From assembly GCA_028280845.1 (NCBI GenBank), contig JANQKZ010000035.1, positions 62,001 to 126,000 on the forward strand: DNA of 64,000 nt, given 5' to 3'. Positions within the stretch are counted from its first letter, which is position 1; every line of letters starts with the position of its first letter. Below, one piece after another: positions 51,920-60,164 of the stretch. Position numbers and translations under genes: made by a program. This stretch comes from Opitutales bacterium (GTDB lineage: Bacteria > Verrucomicrobiota > Verrucomicrobiia > Opitutales > JABSRG01). The notes under the pieces are model-generated. The model was not told the DNA's origin. It saw only the letters and a list, made by a program, of their open reading frames with translations, and did no database searches.

Positions 51920-53197
51920 TTGAATAAAATATTCGACAAAGACCCCTCTATAGCCCTAGTTTTAGGCTTCTTAACGAACCCTGAAGAGGCTGGTAAGGTA
52001 TTGCAAGACTTGGACCAGTCTTTGATAGCCGGAGATTTCCGGCGTTGCCAATACCTTTTTTTTGGTGTGCTGCGGAATTACCCCCTGATGGACCGGGTTT
52101 TAGGGAATTTGATGAAGAGACCGCCGCGGCCCCTCCTGAAGGCCATTCTCCTCGTGGGTGGGTTTGAAATTCTGGATAATCTGCAGGAAAAGGAACGTCA
52201 TCCGAAGGTGGTCGATTTTGCGGTAGAAAAAGCCAAACACATGACGAGTCCACGGGAAGCCGGGTTGGTGAACGCTGTTTTGCGTAAATTCCCTCATGCC
52301 TGGCTGGAAGCCAGGCAGGCATTGGACCCGAGTCGCGGGTCAGACCTGGCCCTGGCCCTCGGGCATCCCGAATGGCTCGTGGCCCGCTGGGTGGATCACT
52401 TCGGTATGGAAATCACGCAAGCGTTGTTGCAGTGGAACCAGCGCCTCCCGGAGGCCTATCTCCACATCCATAAGTCGGCATTCCAAGCGGAGAGTCGATG
52501 GCCTGGATTTATGCGGGTGGATGATATCGGGTGGGAAGTAGCCATCCAACAAGTGAAAGCGGGGACGGCGTATATTCAGGACCCGGCAACGCGTCTGGCG
52601 ATCGAGTTGGCAAATGTTCAACCGGAGGACACGGTGTTGGATTTGTGTTCCGCCCCCGGCGGAAAATCCTGGGCTCTCATGCAGGGTAAACCGAAGCGAC
52701 TTGTATCGGCGGATAAAGTGAACGAGGGATCGCCGCGATTCAAGAAATGGTCTGAGAATTTAAGCCGACTGGGTGAAGGGGTGATCCGCCTCCAGGTCGA
52801 TCTTCTGCACTCGGATGCACCATCCCGAATCCTGGCGGTTAACGAGGATCAAGCCTTCAGTCTGGTCTTTATCGATGTTCCCTGTTCGAACACCGGCGTC
52901 ATCCGAAAGCATCCGGATATCCGCTGGCGTTTGCAGCCGGAGGATGTGTCCAGGCTGACATCTCTCCAGGGGCGACTGCTAGTCGTTGCCGCGAGCCTGG
53001 TCGGGCCGGGGGGGCGGTTGGTGTATTCGACCTGTAGTTTGGAGGAGGAGGAAAATGCCGGGGTGGTGCATCGCTTTCTGGAGAGCCCGACGGGAGGAGT
53101 GTTCCGGTTGGTGGACCACCGCCATGGATTCCCCTGGAGGGATGGGCACGACGGAGCCGGCGCGTTCCTATTGGAGCGTTTATCCCGCAGCGATTAA
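51920..53197 (+). CDS. rsmB: 16S rRNA m5C967 methyltransferase RsmB (5' end replaced by island)
   Basis: The 425-residue protein has an N-terminal NusB-like RNA-binding domain (about 10-140) and a C-terminal Rossmann methyltransferase domain: VLDLCSAPGGKSW, FIDVPCSNTGVIRKHPDIRW with the first Cys, and YSTCSLEEEEN with the catalytic Cys. It methylates C967 of 16S rRNA. The only plausible start is TTG at 51920, without a ribosome site; no in-frame ATG lies upstream. The true original start appears stranded at 43025. Confidence 0.9.
   Translation: MNKIFDKDPSIALVLGFLTNPEEAGKVLQDLDQSLIAGDFRRCQYLFFGVLRNYPLMDRVLGNLMKRPPRPLLKAILLVGGFEILDNLQEKERHPKVVDFAVEKAKHMTSPREAGLVNAVLRKFPHAWLEARQALDPSRGSDLALALGHPEWLVARWVDHFGMEITQALLQWNQRLPEAYLHIHKSAFQAESRWPGFMRVDDIGWEVAIQQVKAGTAYIQDPATRLAIELANVQPEDTVLDLCSAPGGKSWALMQGKPKRLVSADKVNEGSPRFKKWSENLSRLGEGVIRLQVDLLHSDAPSRILAVNEDQAFSLVFIDVPCSNTGVIRKHPDIRWRLQPEDVSRLTSLQGRLLVVAASLVGPGGRLVYSTCSLEEEENAGVVHRFLESPTGGVFRLVDHRHGFPWRDGHDGAGAFLLERLSRSD
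51977..51989. repeat. Putative attR core of the island
   Basis: Exact 13-bp copy (AACCCTGAAGAGG) of the sequence at 43106, in the NPEE codons of rsmB. The two copies are 8871 bp apart. Confidence 0.65.
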
Positions 53198-53234
53198 GAC
53201 GTCTGCGGCACGGACTCACTATTCCTCAGATTTC

Positions 53235-54584
53235 CTAAGACCGTTCGGGTTTCGGCAGGCGTAAGGCCAGGGCGGTCGGAATCAGCAAGACAACGGCGCA
53301 CACGAGATAGGCGACGGAGGCTCCCAGATTGAAATAGATTAAGGCTCCGAGAAAGGGACCGAAAGCACGCGCGAGGGCACCGGCCGAGCGTTGCAATCCC
53401 AGGTTCTGCCCCTGTTCTTCGTCGGAGGAGTAAAGCGAGACGAGTCCCTGGAGAGTGGGGGAGGTAAACCCGATGCAACAGGCCATGGCCAACAAGCCGA
53501 GGTAAAACAGAAACTGGTGGTTCCCGGTGAATCCGATCAGACAAAACGCAAAGATTCCGGAAATCAGGCCAAATTTGATGAGGGGCAGTTCTCCCAGTTT
53601 GGGTGCCAATCGGCGAACCAAACCGCCCTGGATGAGCGCCAGGGACACGCCAATGAAGACAAACATCAGCCCATTGTTCATGGGGGTGTATTGGAAACGT
53701 TCTACGGCAAAGAAGGTGAGCGTAAATTCCATCCCACTGAAGGCGAGAATGAGAAGAAAGTAGATGCGGTTCGTCTGCCCAATGATGGATCTTTCCAGGA
53801 GGGATAGGGGTGAATAACGCGGCCGGGGCGAGGCCTTGGCGATGGCACGCCTTTTTTCTGACAGGGTTTCAGGAAAACGGAGGGCGACCCATATACAGTT
53901 CAAAAGGGCGAGGCCGCCGGCCAGGAGGGCAGGAATCGAAAACGGATGGAGCCCGAAGGTTTGCTCAGGGGGGGCGAGGTTGGGCGGCACCCAGTTGCTG
54001 GCGATGCCTCCAATGGCGGGGCCAAGGATGAAGCCCAGGCCAAAGGCAACGCCCACGATAGCCAATCCACTTGAGCGTTTTTTCCGGTCCGAGATATCGG
54101 CGACCGCCGCGCTGGCTACACTGATGTTGCCAGCCATCATCCCACCCAGAAGACGCGACAGGATGAGCCACTCGAAGGAAGCACTCACGGCCCAGATAAG
54201 GTAACTCACACAGATCCCGGCGGTGGTTATGAGGAGGGTGTTTCGGCGGCCGTGCCGGTCGGAAAACGCACCCCACAGGGGACTGAAAATATATTGCAGC
54301 ACGCTATAGAGTGAGCCGAGAATTCCGCCGAACAGGACGGTGACGAGGAAGAGATTCCCGGAATCCCCGGTAACCTGATAAAGCCACTCGATGAGCCGGG
54401 AGGCCCAACCTCCCCCGGAACTGGTTTCCCGAGCCAGATAAAAGTCCAGCATGGCTGGAAAGAGGGGAAAGATGATGGAAAACCCGACTAAGTCGATGAA
54501 GAGGGTGAGGAAAATGATCCCAAGGATTGATTTCCGCTTGGGATGATCTCCTGGAGGGGCCACCTGAGTTTCCGGATCGGGCAT
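53235..54584 (-). CDS. MFS multidrug/tetracycline-type transporter
   Basis: The 449-residue protein has about twelve membrane segments, the MFS loop 2-3 signature GAFSDRHGRRNTLL, and GLILGPAIGG-like motif C (VGVAFGLGFILGPAIGG in part), typical of drug:proton antiporters. A hydrophilic N-terminal tail of about 20 residues and an insertion after the first segment are unusual. It converges on rsmB with 37 bases between stops. Substrate is not inferable. Confidence 0.85.
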   Translation of the reverse strand: MPDPETQVAPPGDHPKRKSILGIIFLTLFIDLVGFSIIFPLFPAMLDFYLARETSSGGGWASRLIEWLYQVTGDSGNLFLVTVLFGGILGSLYSVLQYIFSPLWGAFSDRHGRRNTLLITTAGICVSYLIWAVSASFEWLILSRLLGGMMAGNISVASAAVADISDRKKRSSGLAIVGVAFGLGFILGPAIGGIASNWVPPNLAPPEQTFGLHPFSIPALLAGGLALLNCIWVALRFPETLSEKRRAIAKASPRPRYSPLSLLERSIIGQTNRIYFLLILAFSGMEFTLTFFAVERFQYTPMNNGLMFVFIGVSLALIQGGLVRRLAPKLGELPLIKFGLISGIFAFCLIGFTGNHQFLFYLGLLAMACCIGFTSPTLQGLVSLYSSDEEQGQNLGLQRSAGALARAFGPFLGALIYFNLGASVAYLVCAVVLLIPTALALRLPKPERS

Positions 54585-54625
54585 CCGGTTTCCATCGTGT
54601 AAAATGGGACCGAGGTCAAGGGAAC

Positions 54626-54671
54626 GATTGGGAATTTCCGATTCCCGGGAAGCGGTCGGGGTCGGAAGGCG
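54626..54671. repeat. Degenerate 7-bp tandem repeat (gattccc family)
   Basis: Between coaD and the MFS gene, 7-bp units run on: gattggg/aatttcc, then gattccc, gggaagc, ggtcggg and gtcggaa. Confidence 0.55.
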
Positions 54672-55163
54672 CTATTCCTTTTCGCCATTTTCGAATTTAT
54701 GCCGGAGGGCGGCGAGGACGTTGGCCGGGACAAATTTCGTATCGCGAACGGAGTAGCGGGATACTTGCTTCACCATGGTAGAGGAGGTGAAGAAGAACTT
54801 TTCATTCGTCATGAGGAAAACCGTTTCAATCGACGAATTGAGGTGGCGGTTCATTTGAGCCATTTCGAACTCGTATTCAAAATCACCTAAAGCCCGCAGT
54901 CCCCGGATGAGGGCAACGGCTCCAATTTCTTTGGCGATATCGACAATCAAGCCTTCGAAGGATATGATAGAAATGGCGGGATGGTCCTTTACATTTTCTT
55001 TGATCAGCTCCATCCGTTCATCGGCAGAAAACAAGGTTTTTTTGTAAGGGGCTTTAGGGGTAGCCACGATGACTTTATCGAAGAGATGCGTGGCGCGTTC
55101 CATAATATCTATATGGCCATTGGTCACCGGGTCAAAGGTGCCAGGGTATAAGGCAGTTTTCAT
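54672..55163 (-). CDS. coaD: Phosphopantetheine adenylyltransferase
   Basis: CoaD makes dephospho-CoA from 4'-phosphopantetheine and ATP. The 163-residue protein has YPGTFDPVTNGHIDI (with the TxGH motif), LIRGLRALGDFEYE and the family's SSTMVKQVSRY. Length is normal. It is divergent from pgsA across 122 bases, in which I see no clear promoter. Confidence 0.96.
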   Translation of the reverse strand: MKTALYPGTFDPVTNGHIDIMERATHLFDKVIVATPKAPYKKTLFSADERMELIKENVKDHPAISIISFEGLIVDIAKEIGAVALIRGLRALGDFEYEFEMAQMNRHLNSSIETVFLMTNEKFFFTSSTMVKQVSRYSVRDTKFVPANVLAALRHKFENGEKE

Positions 55164-55285
55164 GACAACAAATTTGGGTGGAGCCTAACCCAAGGTTGAC
55201 TTTCGGCTGGTTGATTTGCGTTCTGGAAGCATGTTATGCCCCCAATCGTCGGGGCAAATCAATTCGGAATTAAATCCCTGTCCTG

Positions 55286-55909
55286 GTGAACCTTGCCAAC
55301 CTGCTATCCTTTTCCCGCGTTCCCTTTCTGTTTGTGATCGTGATTCTGCTACATACCCGTCCGCAAACGATGGGAGCTACGCTGGCCTTTGTGCTGTTCA
55401 TCATCGCGGCATTAACGGACTACTTGGACGGGTATGTGGCGCGGAAATACAAGATGGTGACGGACCTGGGGAAGTTTATGGATGCACTGACGGATAAGGT
55501 GCTGACCATTGGGCTGTTTGTGACCTTTCTCTCTATGGGGATCCTGCCCGCATGGACCCTGTTGTTGGTGTTGTTTATACTCACACGGGAGTTTCTGATA
55601 ACTGGCCTCCGCCTGGTAGCCGTTCGTGAGGGAATTGTCCTGGCGGCCGAAAAGTCGGGAAAAATCAAGACCGTCTTTCAGATGGTGAGTATTATCGCCT
55701 TGTTACTTTCCAACATGATGTTGATGGACTTCCAGGGCCATTTGCCTGAGCCCTATTTTTCCTTCGTCTATGAATATCTCGGGATCGGGATGTTTACGGT
55801 ATCCGCGGCTCTCACTATTTATTCGGGTTCGCTCTATATGATTAAGTATGGAGCCCTCTTTGTACAGGCTCGCACACAGGAGGAAGAAGGGGACCAAGAC
55901 GAGGCATGA
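55286..55909 (+). CDS. pgsA: CDP-diacylglycerol-glycerol-3-phosphate 3-phosphatidyltransferase
   Basis: PgsA makes phosphatidylglycerol phosphate. The 207-residue membrane protein has the CDP-alcohol phosphotransferase signature DGYVARKY, eight residues later GKFMDALTDK, with all conserved Asp. The GTG start at 55286 fits the usual NLANLLSFSRVP opening. It overlaps pgpA by four bases, giving synthase and phosphatase in one operon. Confidence 0.93.
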   Translation: MNLANLLSFSRVPFLFVIVILLHTRPQTMGATLAFVLFIIAALTDYLDGYVARKYKMVTDLGKFMDALTDKVLTIGLFVTFLSMGILPAWTLLLVLFILTREFLITGLRLVAVREGIVLAAEKSGKIKTVFQMVSIIALLLSNMMLMDFQGHLPEPYFSFVYEYLGIGMFTVSAALTIYSGSLYMIKYGALFVQARTQEEEGDQDEA

Positions 55910-56415
55910 AACGAAGTTTCTGGTTTATGCGGTTTCTGCCCACCGCCTGGGTAGTGTATGCCGCTACGCTTGGACCGATCGGTTTAATTAAAAAGGCTCC
56001 AGGTACCTGGGGCAGTCTAGCCGGGCTCCTGTTTTATGCGGTTGTCTATCACTTTCAACCAATCCCGCTCTACGTGATTACTACCGGGCTTTTGGTCTAT
56101 ATTGGGACGGCTGTATGCGATGAGGCAGAGATCCGCCTGCAGCAACGCGATCCGGGCAAAGTGGTGATTGATGAATTTGCCGCGATGCCGATCTGCTTCC
56201 TCTTTCTTCAGCCGGCGATTGACGCCATGGGTGGGTGGCCGTTGCTGTTAGCAGGCTTTCTCCTGTTCCGATTGTTTGATATATGGAAACCCTGGCCGAT
56301 TGAACCTTTACAGAAGATTCCCGGCGGTCTGGGCGTCATGCTCGACGACATAGCCGCGGCGGCGGTCACCTGTGGAATCCTCCATCTTGGGGTGATTCTC
56401 ACAGGGATGGTATGA
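55906..56415 (+). CDS. pgpA: Phosphatidylglycerophosphatase A
   Basis: PgpA removes phosphate from phosphatidylglycerol phosphate, the product of PgsA. The 169-residue membrane protein has KKAPGTWGSLAGLL, VIDEFAAMPICF, FRLFDIWKPWPI and GVMLDDIAAAA, all typical of the family. It overlaps pgsA by four bases. Confidence 0.94.
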   Translation: MKRSFWFMRFLPTAWVVYAATLGPIGLIKKAPGTWGSLAGLLFYAVVYHFQPIPLYVITTGLLVYIGTAVCDEAEIRLQQRDPGKVVIDEFAAMPICFLFLQPAIDAMGGWPLLLAGFLLFRLFDIWKPWPIEPLQKIPGGLGVMLDDIAAAAVTCGILHLGVILTGMV

Positions 56416-56478
56416 TCCTGTAGAGAAGAAGCGGGACCACAGCAGGCTGAGCACCCGGCGGTCCACTCATTGCTTCCC

Positions 56479-56721
56479 TCAAGTGATCACTAATAGAACC
56501 ACCCACGGAGTGGCAAAAAAGAGCATAACCATGAGTTTGTAAAATGCCAGCAGGGCAAACATCTGATTGTTCCAGCTTTCCCGGCTCAGCTTGACGAAAC
56601 GGATGTGCGCCCGATAAGCGAACTCGGGCATGAGGCCGAGCACGAGGGTCCATATGGCAAGCAGGCCAAAATTTAGAACAGTGGCCCACATGAAGAACTG
56701 TTTGAGGATTTCGATATTCAT
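56479..56721 (-). CDS. DUF6868-like small membrane protein
   Basis: The 80-residue protein has two membrane segments (about 9-30 and 56-78) separated by a loop with YRAHIRFVKLS. This matches my recollection of the DUF6868 pattern, found in many aquatic bacteria, function unknown. It converges on pgpA and is followed upstream by a 118-base gap before aroQ. Confidence 0.7.
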   Translation of the reverse strand: MNIEILKQFFMWATVLNFGLLAIWTLVLGLMPEFAYRAHIRFVKLSRESWNNQMFALLAFYKLMVMLFFATPWVVLLVIT

Positions 56722-56839
56722 GATTCATCCTTGGTGGGATAGAAATGATATCGGAATATCGGCCAAAAAGAGAATCTAAAACCGACTTTGGACTCGTCCG
56801 GGCTTCCCCGGCGATCCAACGGAGCTCCGTAGAGCGAAT

Positions 56840-57277
56840 CTAGGCCTCCAGCTGACTGAGGTAATGCAGGGCCAGGTAGTAGCCATGGAATCCCATGCCG
56901 CTGATCAGGGCACGACAGGCGCCAGCGGTGATGGATTTCTGGCGAAACGCTTCCCGGGCGTGAATATTGGAAATGTGAACTTCCACGGTGGGCTTGCCGG
57001 TGGCGGTAATCGCGTCTCGGAGGGCCACGCTCGTGTGGGTGAGACCGCCCGGGTTGATGATAAAGGCGTGCATGCCGGCATCGGTCCATGCTGCCAACTG
57101 GTCAATGATGGCTCCTTCGTGATTGGATTGCAGGTGCTGGACGGACAGGCCGAGGTGGTCGGCCAGGCGGTTTAATTCTTCCACCAGGCCATCGAGGGTG
57201 CCATGCCCGTAGATTTCCGGTTCCCGTTTTCCGAGCCGGTCCAGGTTGGGTCCATTGATGATGCCAATCTTTTGCAC
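56840..57277 (-). CDS. aroQ: Type II 3-dehydroquinate dehydratase
   Basis: AroQ converts 3-dehydroquinate to 3-dehydroshikimate in aromatic amino acid synthesis. The 145-residue protein has INGPNLDRLGKREPEIYG with the catalytic Arg and Tyr, QSNHEGAIID, FIINPGGLTHTSVALRDA and EVHISNIHAREAFR. I start it at the GTG at 57277, which gives the standard length; an ATG upstream would run back through the Nif3-like gene. It follows that gene by ten bases. Confidence 0.94.
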   Translation of the reverse strand: MQKIGIINGPNLDRLGKREPEIYGHGTLDGLVEELNRLADHLGLSVQHLQSNHEGAIIDQLAAWTDAGMHAFIINPGGLTHTSVALRDAITATGKPTVEVHISNIHAREAFRQKSITAGACRALISGMGFHGYYLALHYLSQLEA

Positions 57278-57287
57278 GAGGATAGGA

Positions 57288-58040
57288 TTAAAGTGGACAG
57301 GGGGTATCCACAAATACCCAATCCAGATTAAAAGCCTTTGCAAGCTCTGCAGCAAGGGCTTTTACGCCAAAGACCTCGGTGGCGTAGTGGCCACAGGGGT
57401 AGAGGTTGAGGGCGAGTTCCTGGGCCATATTGAAGTGGTGCTGCCGCAGCTCTCCTGTGATGAGCGTGTTGATCCCCGAGGGTAGGTTGCCGACTGCGCT
57501 GGCACCACTCCCGGTGCAGATGGCAACGGCTTCCGGCTCGACGGACCCATACTCCATCGCGGTGTAGGTGTCGGGGAAGAGTGCTTTCAATTTTTCCCGG
57601 CTATGGTTCCAGGATGTCTTTGGGCGTGTGATGAGACCGATGTTAATTCCCTCGTAGGGGAGAAAGCTGTCGATGGGGTCGAGGTCAATCTGTTCGGCCA
57701 AGATAGCGCTGTTACCGATTTCGGGATGAGCATCGAGGGGGAGGTGGGAGCCGTAGACTGCCAGGTTGGAATCCATGGCGAGCTTTACTTTCTGGAAGTT
57801 TGAGCCAGTCAAAGGGGTGGGAGGATTCCAGAATAGCCCGTGGTGGCAGATGAGGAAATCGATACCCGCTTCACGCGCGAGGCGGAAGGGTTCGATACCG
57901 GCGTCCACGGAAGCACCGATTTTGGATACTGTGCCATCGTTTTCCACCTGGAGGCCATTAAAGGCTCCATTGAAGTCTTTGAATTCCTTTTGCCGGGTAC
58001 GCTCGTCGCAGAAGGCTACGATATCTTTCAGAGAGGCCAT
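57288..58040 (-). CDS. Nif3-like dinuclear metal centre protein
   Basis: The 250-residue NIF3/YbgI-family protein has NGLQVEN, the metal-binding CHHGLFW, HLPLDAHPEIGNS and the C-terminal GELRQHHFNMAQE, with GHYATEVFG. The metal site is clear but the cellular role of the family is not settled. The ATG at 58040 is preferred over a TTG 12 bases upstream. The gene sits between the polyketide synthase gene and aroQ on the same strand. Confidence 0.9.
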   Translation of the reverse strand: MASLKDIVAFCDERTRQKEFKDFNGAFNGLQVENDGTVSKIGASVDAGIEPFRLAREAGIDFLICHHGLFWNPPTPLTGSNFQKVKLAMDSNLAVYGSHLPLDAHPEIGNSAILAEQIDLDPIDSFLPYEGINIGLITRPKTSWNHSREKLKALFPDTYTAMEYGSVEPEAVAICTGSGASAVGNLPSGINTLITGELRQHHFNMAQELALNLYPCGHYATEVFGVKALAAELAKAFNLDWVFVDTPCPL

Positions 58041-58049
58041 ACTGGGATT

Positions 58050-58082
58050 CAAAAATGAAAATCCAAAATTGAAAATGGAAAA
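58050..58082. repeat. Degenerate 7-bp tandem repeat (gaaaatc family)
   Basis: Five 7-bp units, for example gaaaatc/caaaatt, then gaaaatg and gaaaact, fill the gap between the polyketide synthase stop and the Nif3-like start. Confidence 0.7.
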
Positions 58083-59132
58083 CTATGCCCCGTGGCGGAG
58101 GAAGCAGGAGTGGGCGGAAAAGCCGGCTCCGAAGGATACGAGCCAAAGCGGGGGGAGAGGATCGCCGTCACGCTGCGATAAATAATCCTCGAGGGCGAAT
58201 AAGACCGAAGGGCTACTCATGTTGCCATAGTCTCTCAAGGTTTTGAGACTGGGGGAAAAATCCTGGTCCGGGAAATGAGATTCGAGTTCCTGGAGGACAT
58301 CTTTGCCGCCCCCATGGGAGATCATGATATCCTGGTGGGAGGGCATGTTTCGTCTGGACCAGAGCTGGTGAACGGCGTCCCGGGCGTGAATGGGAACCGA
58401 ACGGTGCAGGCGATTACGCAGCTTGCCGTCTTTGTTTTCAAACCGCAGGTAGCCGCGGTTCTCGGGAACGTGTAAGGTATCGAATCCGCTGGCCCGCAGG
58501 CCGATGGGTCCGGGTTCGTTGCCCCAGATGGTGGCGGCCGCTCCATCTCCAAAAATACAGGCACTGATGATGACCCCCACATCGTCATCGAGGTAAAAAG
58601 CGGCCGAACAGATTTCGACGGCAACCATGGCTACGCGTGTACCTGGTTTATCATGTAAGGCAGCCAGCATGTGGGAGACGCTGCGCAGAGTGGGGATGGC
58701 GGCTCCGCACCCCAGGCCGACGATATCCTGCAAAAAGCGATCCGACGGAATGCCCAGTTGTTCGGAAACATGGCTGGAGATTCCCGGGCAGATATATCCG
58801 GTGCAGGTGCAGATGAATAAGCCATCCAGGTCTTTAGGGTTTAGCTTAGCCGACTTGAGCGCGTTCTCCAACGCCTGACTGGCCAGCTTGGGGGCCTCCG
58901 CTTCAAAGGCGTGGTTCAAGTGTTCAGCGGAAAGGTCGAAGACTGCATTCACATCATTGATGGCGAAGTGTCGCTTATCGATACCATTGGGCCCGAGCAC
59001 AATCTTCTTTATCAGCGTGTTGCTTCGATCTTTCAAGTGAGCGCGCTTTTCCGATCGGGAATAGATATCCCAGCACTGTTGCTGTGTAAAAGCATCGGGC
59101 GGGACTGCTGTGGCGATAGCGTGTAAATACAT
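58083..59132 (-). CDS. Type III polyketide synthase
   Basis: The 349-residue chalcone/stilbene-synthase-type enzyme condenses malonyl-CoA onto an acyl starter. The Cys-His-Asn triad is visible: Cys in GLGCGAAIP, His in ISHGGGKD and Asn in YGNMSSPSV. FGDGAAATI is also conserved. It shares an operon with an FAD oxygenase and a methyltransferase, a content like that of the Streptomyces srsABC phenolic-lipid pathway, so an alkylresorcinol or alkylpyrone that is then methylated and oxidised is the likely product. Confidence 0.92.
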   Translation of the reverse strand: MYLHAIATAVPPDAFTQQQCWDIYSRSEKRAHLKDRSNTLIKKIVLGPNGIDKRHFAINDVNAVFDLSAEHLNHAFEAEAPKLASQALENALKSAKLNPKDLDGLFICTCTGYICPGISSHVSEQLGIPSDRFLQDIVGLGCGAAIPTLRSVSHMLAALHDKPGTRVAMVAVEICSAAFYLDDDVGVIISACIFGDGAAATIWGNEPGPIGLRASGFDTLHVPENRGYLRFENKDGKLRNRLHRSVPIHARDAVHQLWSRRNMPSHQDIMISHGGGKDVLQELESHFPDQDFSPSLKTLRDYGNMSSPSVLFALEDYLSQRDGDPLPPLWLVSFGAGFSAHSCFLRHGA

Positions 59133-59138
59133 AAGTTC

Positions 59139-60164
59139 CTAGTGCGTTAATGAATAGATGGATTGGAACGGAAGGATTCTGAAACGAGCCATGGTGGCCA
59201 GCAGGGGCTGGAACCCCGGGGTGTAGAGCAGGGGATGTACCCACTGTGCAACCTGCAATCGGGTAGTGAACCTCTGGCGGATCTGTCGATGAATGATCTG
59301 GAGGCACTGTTCCCAGGATAGGTGGTCCCGGGACCATTTCACTAAAGGATCCCACGCCAGCCATGCGCACTCCAGGGCCATGGACATACCGTTTCCGGTA
59401 AAGGGAGGAATCGCGGTGTAATGGTCCCCCAGGTGACACTTGCCATCGGGAAGGTGCTGCGGCCCGAACCGAATGGAGCTGACTCCGATAGCACTGGCCG
59501 GGTCCGGCTTGGCGGCTTGCAGACGCTCAGCGAGGTAGCTTAAGCCAGAGGCTTTTAAATATTCAAAGAAGAGGGTTTCTTTGCGGGCCCGAATACCGGG
59601 CCGCTTTCGAAACAGCCCGCAGGCATTCATGCGGTTTGACTCTACAGCTGAGAGGCCGGCGTATGCATGGTTGCCCAGGTGGAGCTCCAGATCGTTGAGG
59701 GGAGCGAGGTCGGTCAGGTGGATTTTCAATCCGATCCAAGGGCTCGATTCTACAACTCGACCGTTTGCCCAAACGAGACCCGGAGTGCCCGAGGACTCGT
59801 TTCGCCATTCAAAAGGGGTATCATCATGCAGCGTTCCTCCAAGTTTGGTGAAGCGGCGGGCCAGGCGTTGATCCAGCAAGTAGCGTGACATGCCCAGGGC
59901 TGGAACGGGCAGGTCTGCCTGAAATACCGGCTTACCCTGATAGTGCCACGACGTAGAGGAGTGACGGTGGGCATCGGAGAAGATATCCTCGATATGGAGG
60001 TCTCGGTAGACTTCATCCGTGGCGCCACAAATGAATTCTCCACATACCCGGTGGCGCGGGTAGGTCCCGGAGTCATACAGCTTGGTGGGGACATCGTGAT
60101 GACGCAGGGCTATGCCAAGGGCCAGCCCACAGATGCCACCGCCGACTATGGTGATGGGTTTCAT
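59139..60164 (-). CDS. FAD-dependent oxygenase/reductase of the polyketide operon
   Basis: The 341-residue flavoprotein opens with the FAD site TIVGGGICGLALG and has RVCGEFICG and a later GDHYTAIPPFTGNGMSMALE, matching the PHBH/geranylgeranyl-reductase-like group. Its ATG overlaps the methyltransferase stop as ATGA and has GGAGGAAGGA upstream, so it is translationally coupled. It probably hydroxylates or oxidises the polyketide product. It ends six bases before the polyketide synthase start. Confidence 0.88.
   Translation of the reverse strand: MKPITIVGGGICGLALGIALRHHDVPTKLYDSGTYPRHRVCGEFICGATDEVYRDLHIEDIFSDAHRHSSTSWHYQGKPVFQADLPVPALGMSRYLLDQRLARRFTKLGGTLHDDTPFEWRNESSGTPGLVWANGRVVESSPWIGLKIHLTDLAPLNDLELHLGNHAYAGLSAVESNRMNACGLFRKRPGIRARKETLFFEYLKASGLSYLAERLQAAKPDPASAIGVSSIRFGPQHLPDGKCHLGDHYTAIPPFTGNGMSMALECAWLAWDPLVKWSRDHLSWEQCLQIIHRQIRQRFTTRLQVAQWVHPLLYTPGFQPLLATMARFRILPFQSIYSLTH

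Noticed and set aside
43000-52000. Island as a prophage
   Set aside because: Apart from the broken recombinase there are no capsid, tail, terminase or lysis genes; the cargo is mostly exported proteins.
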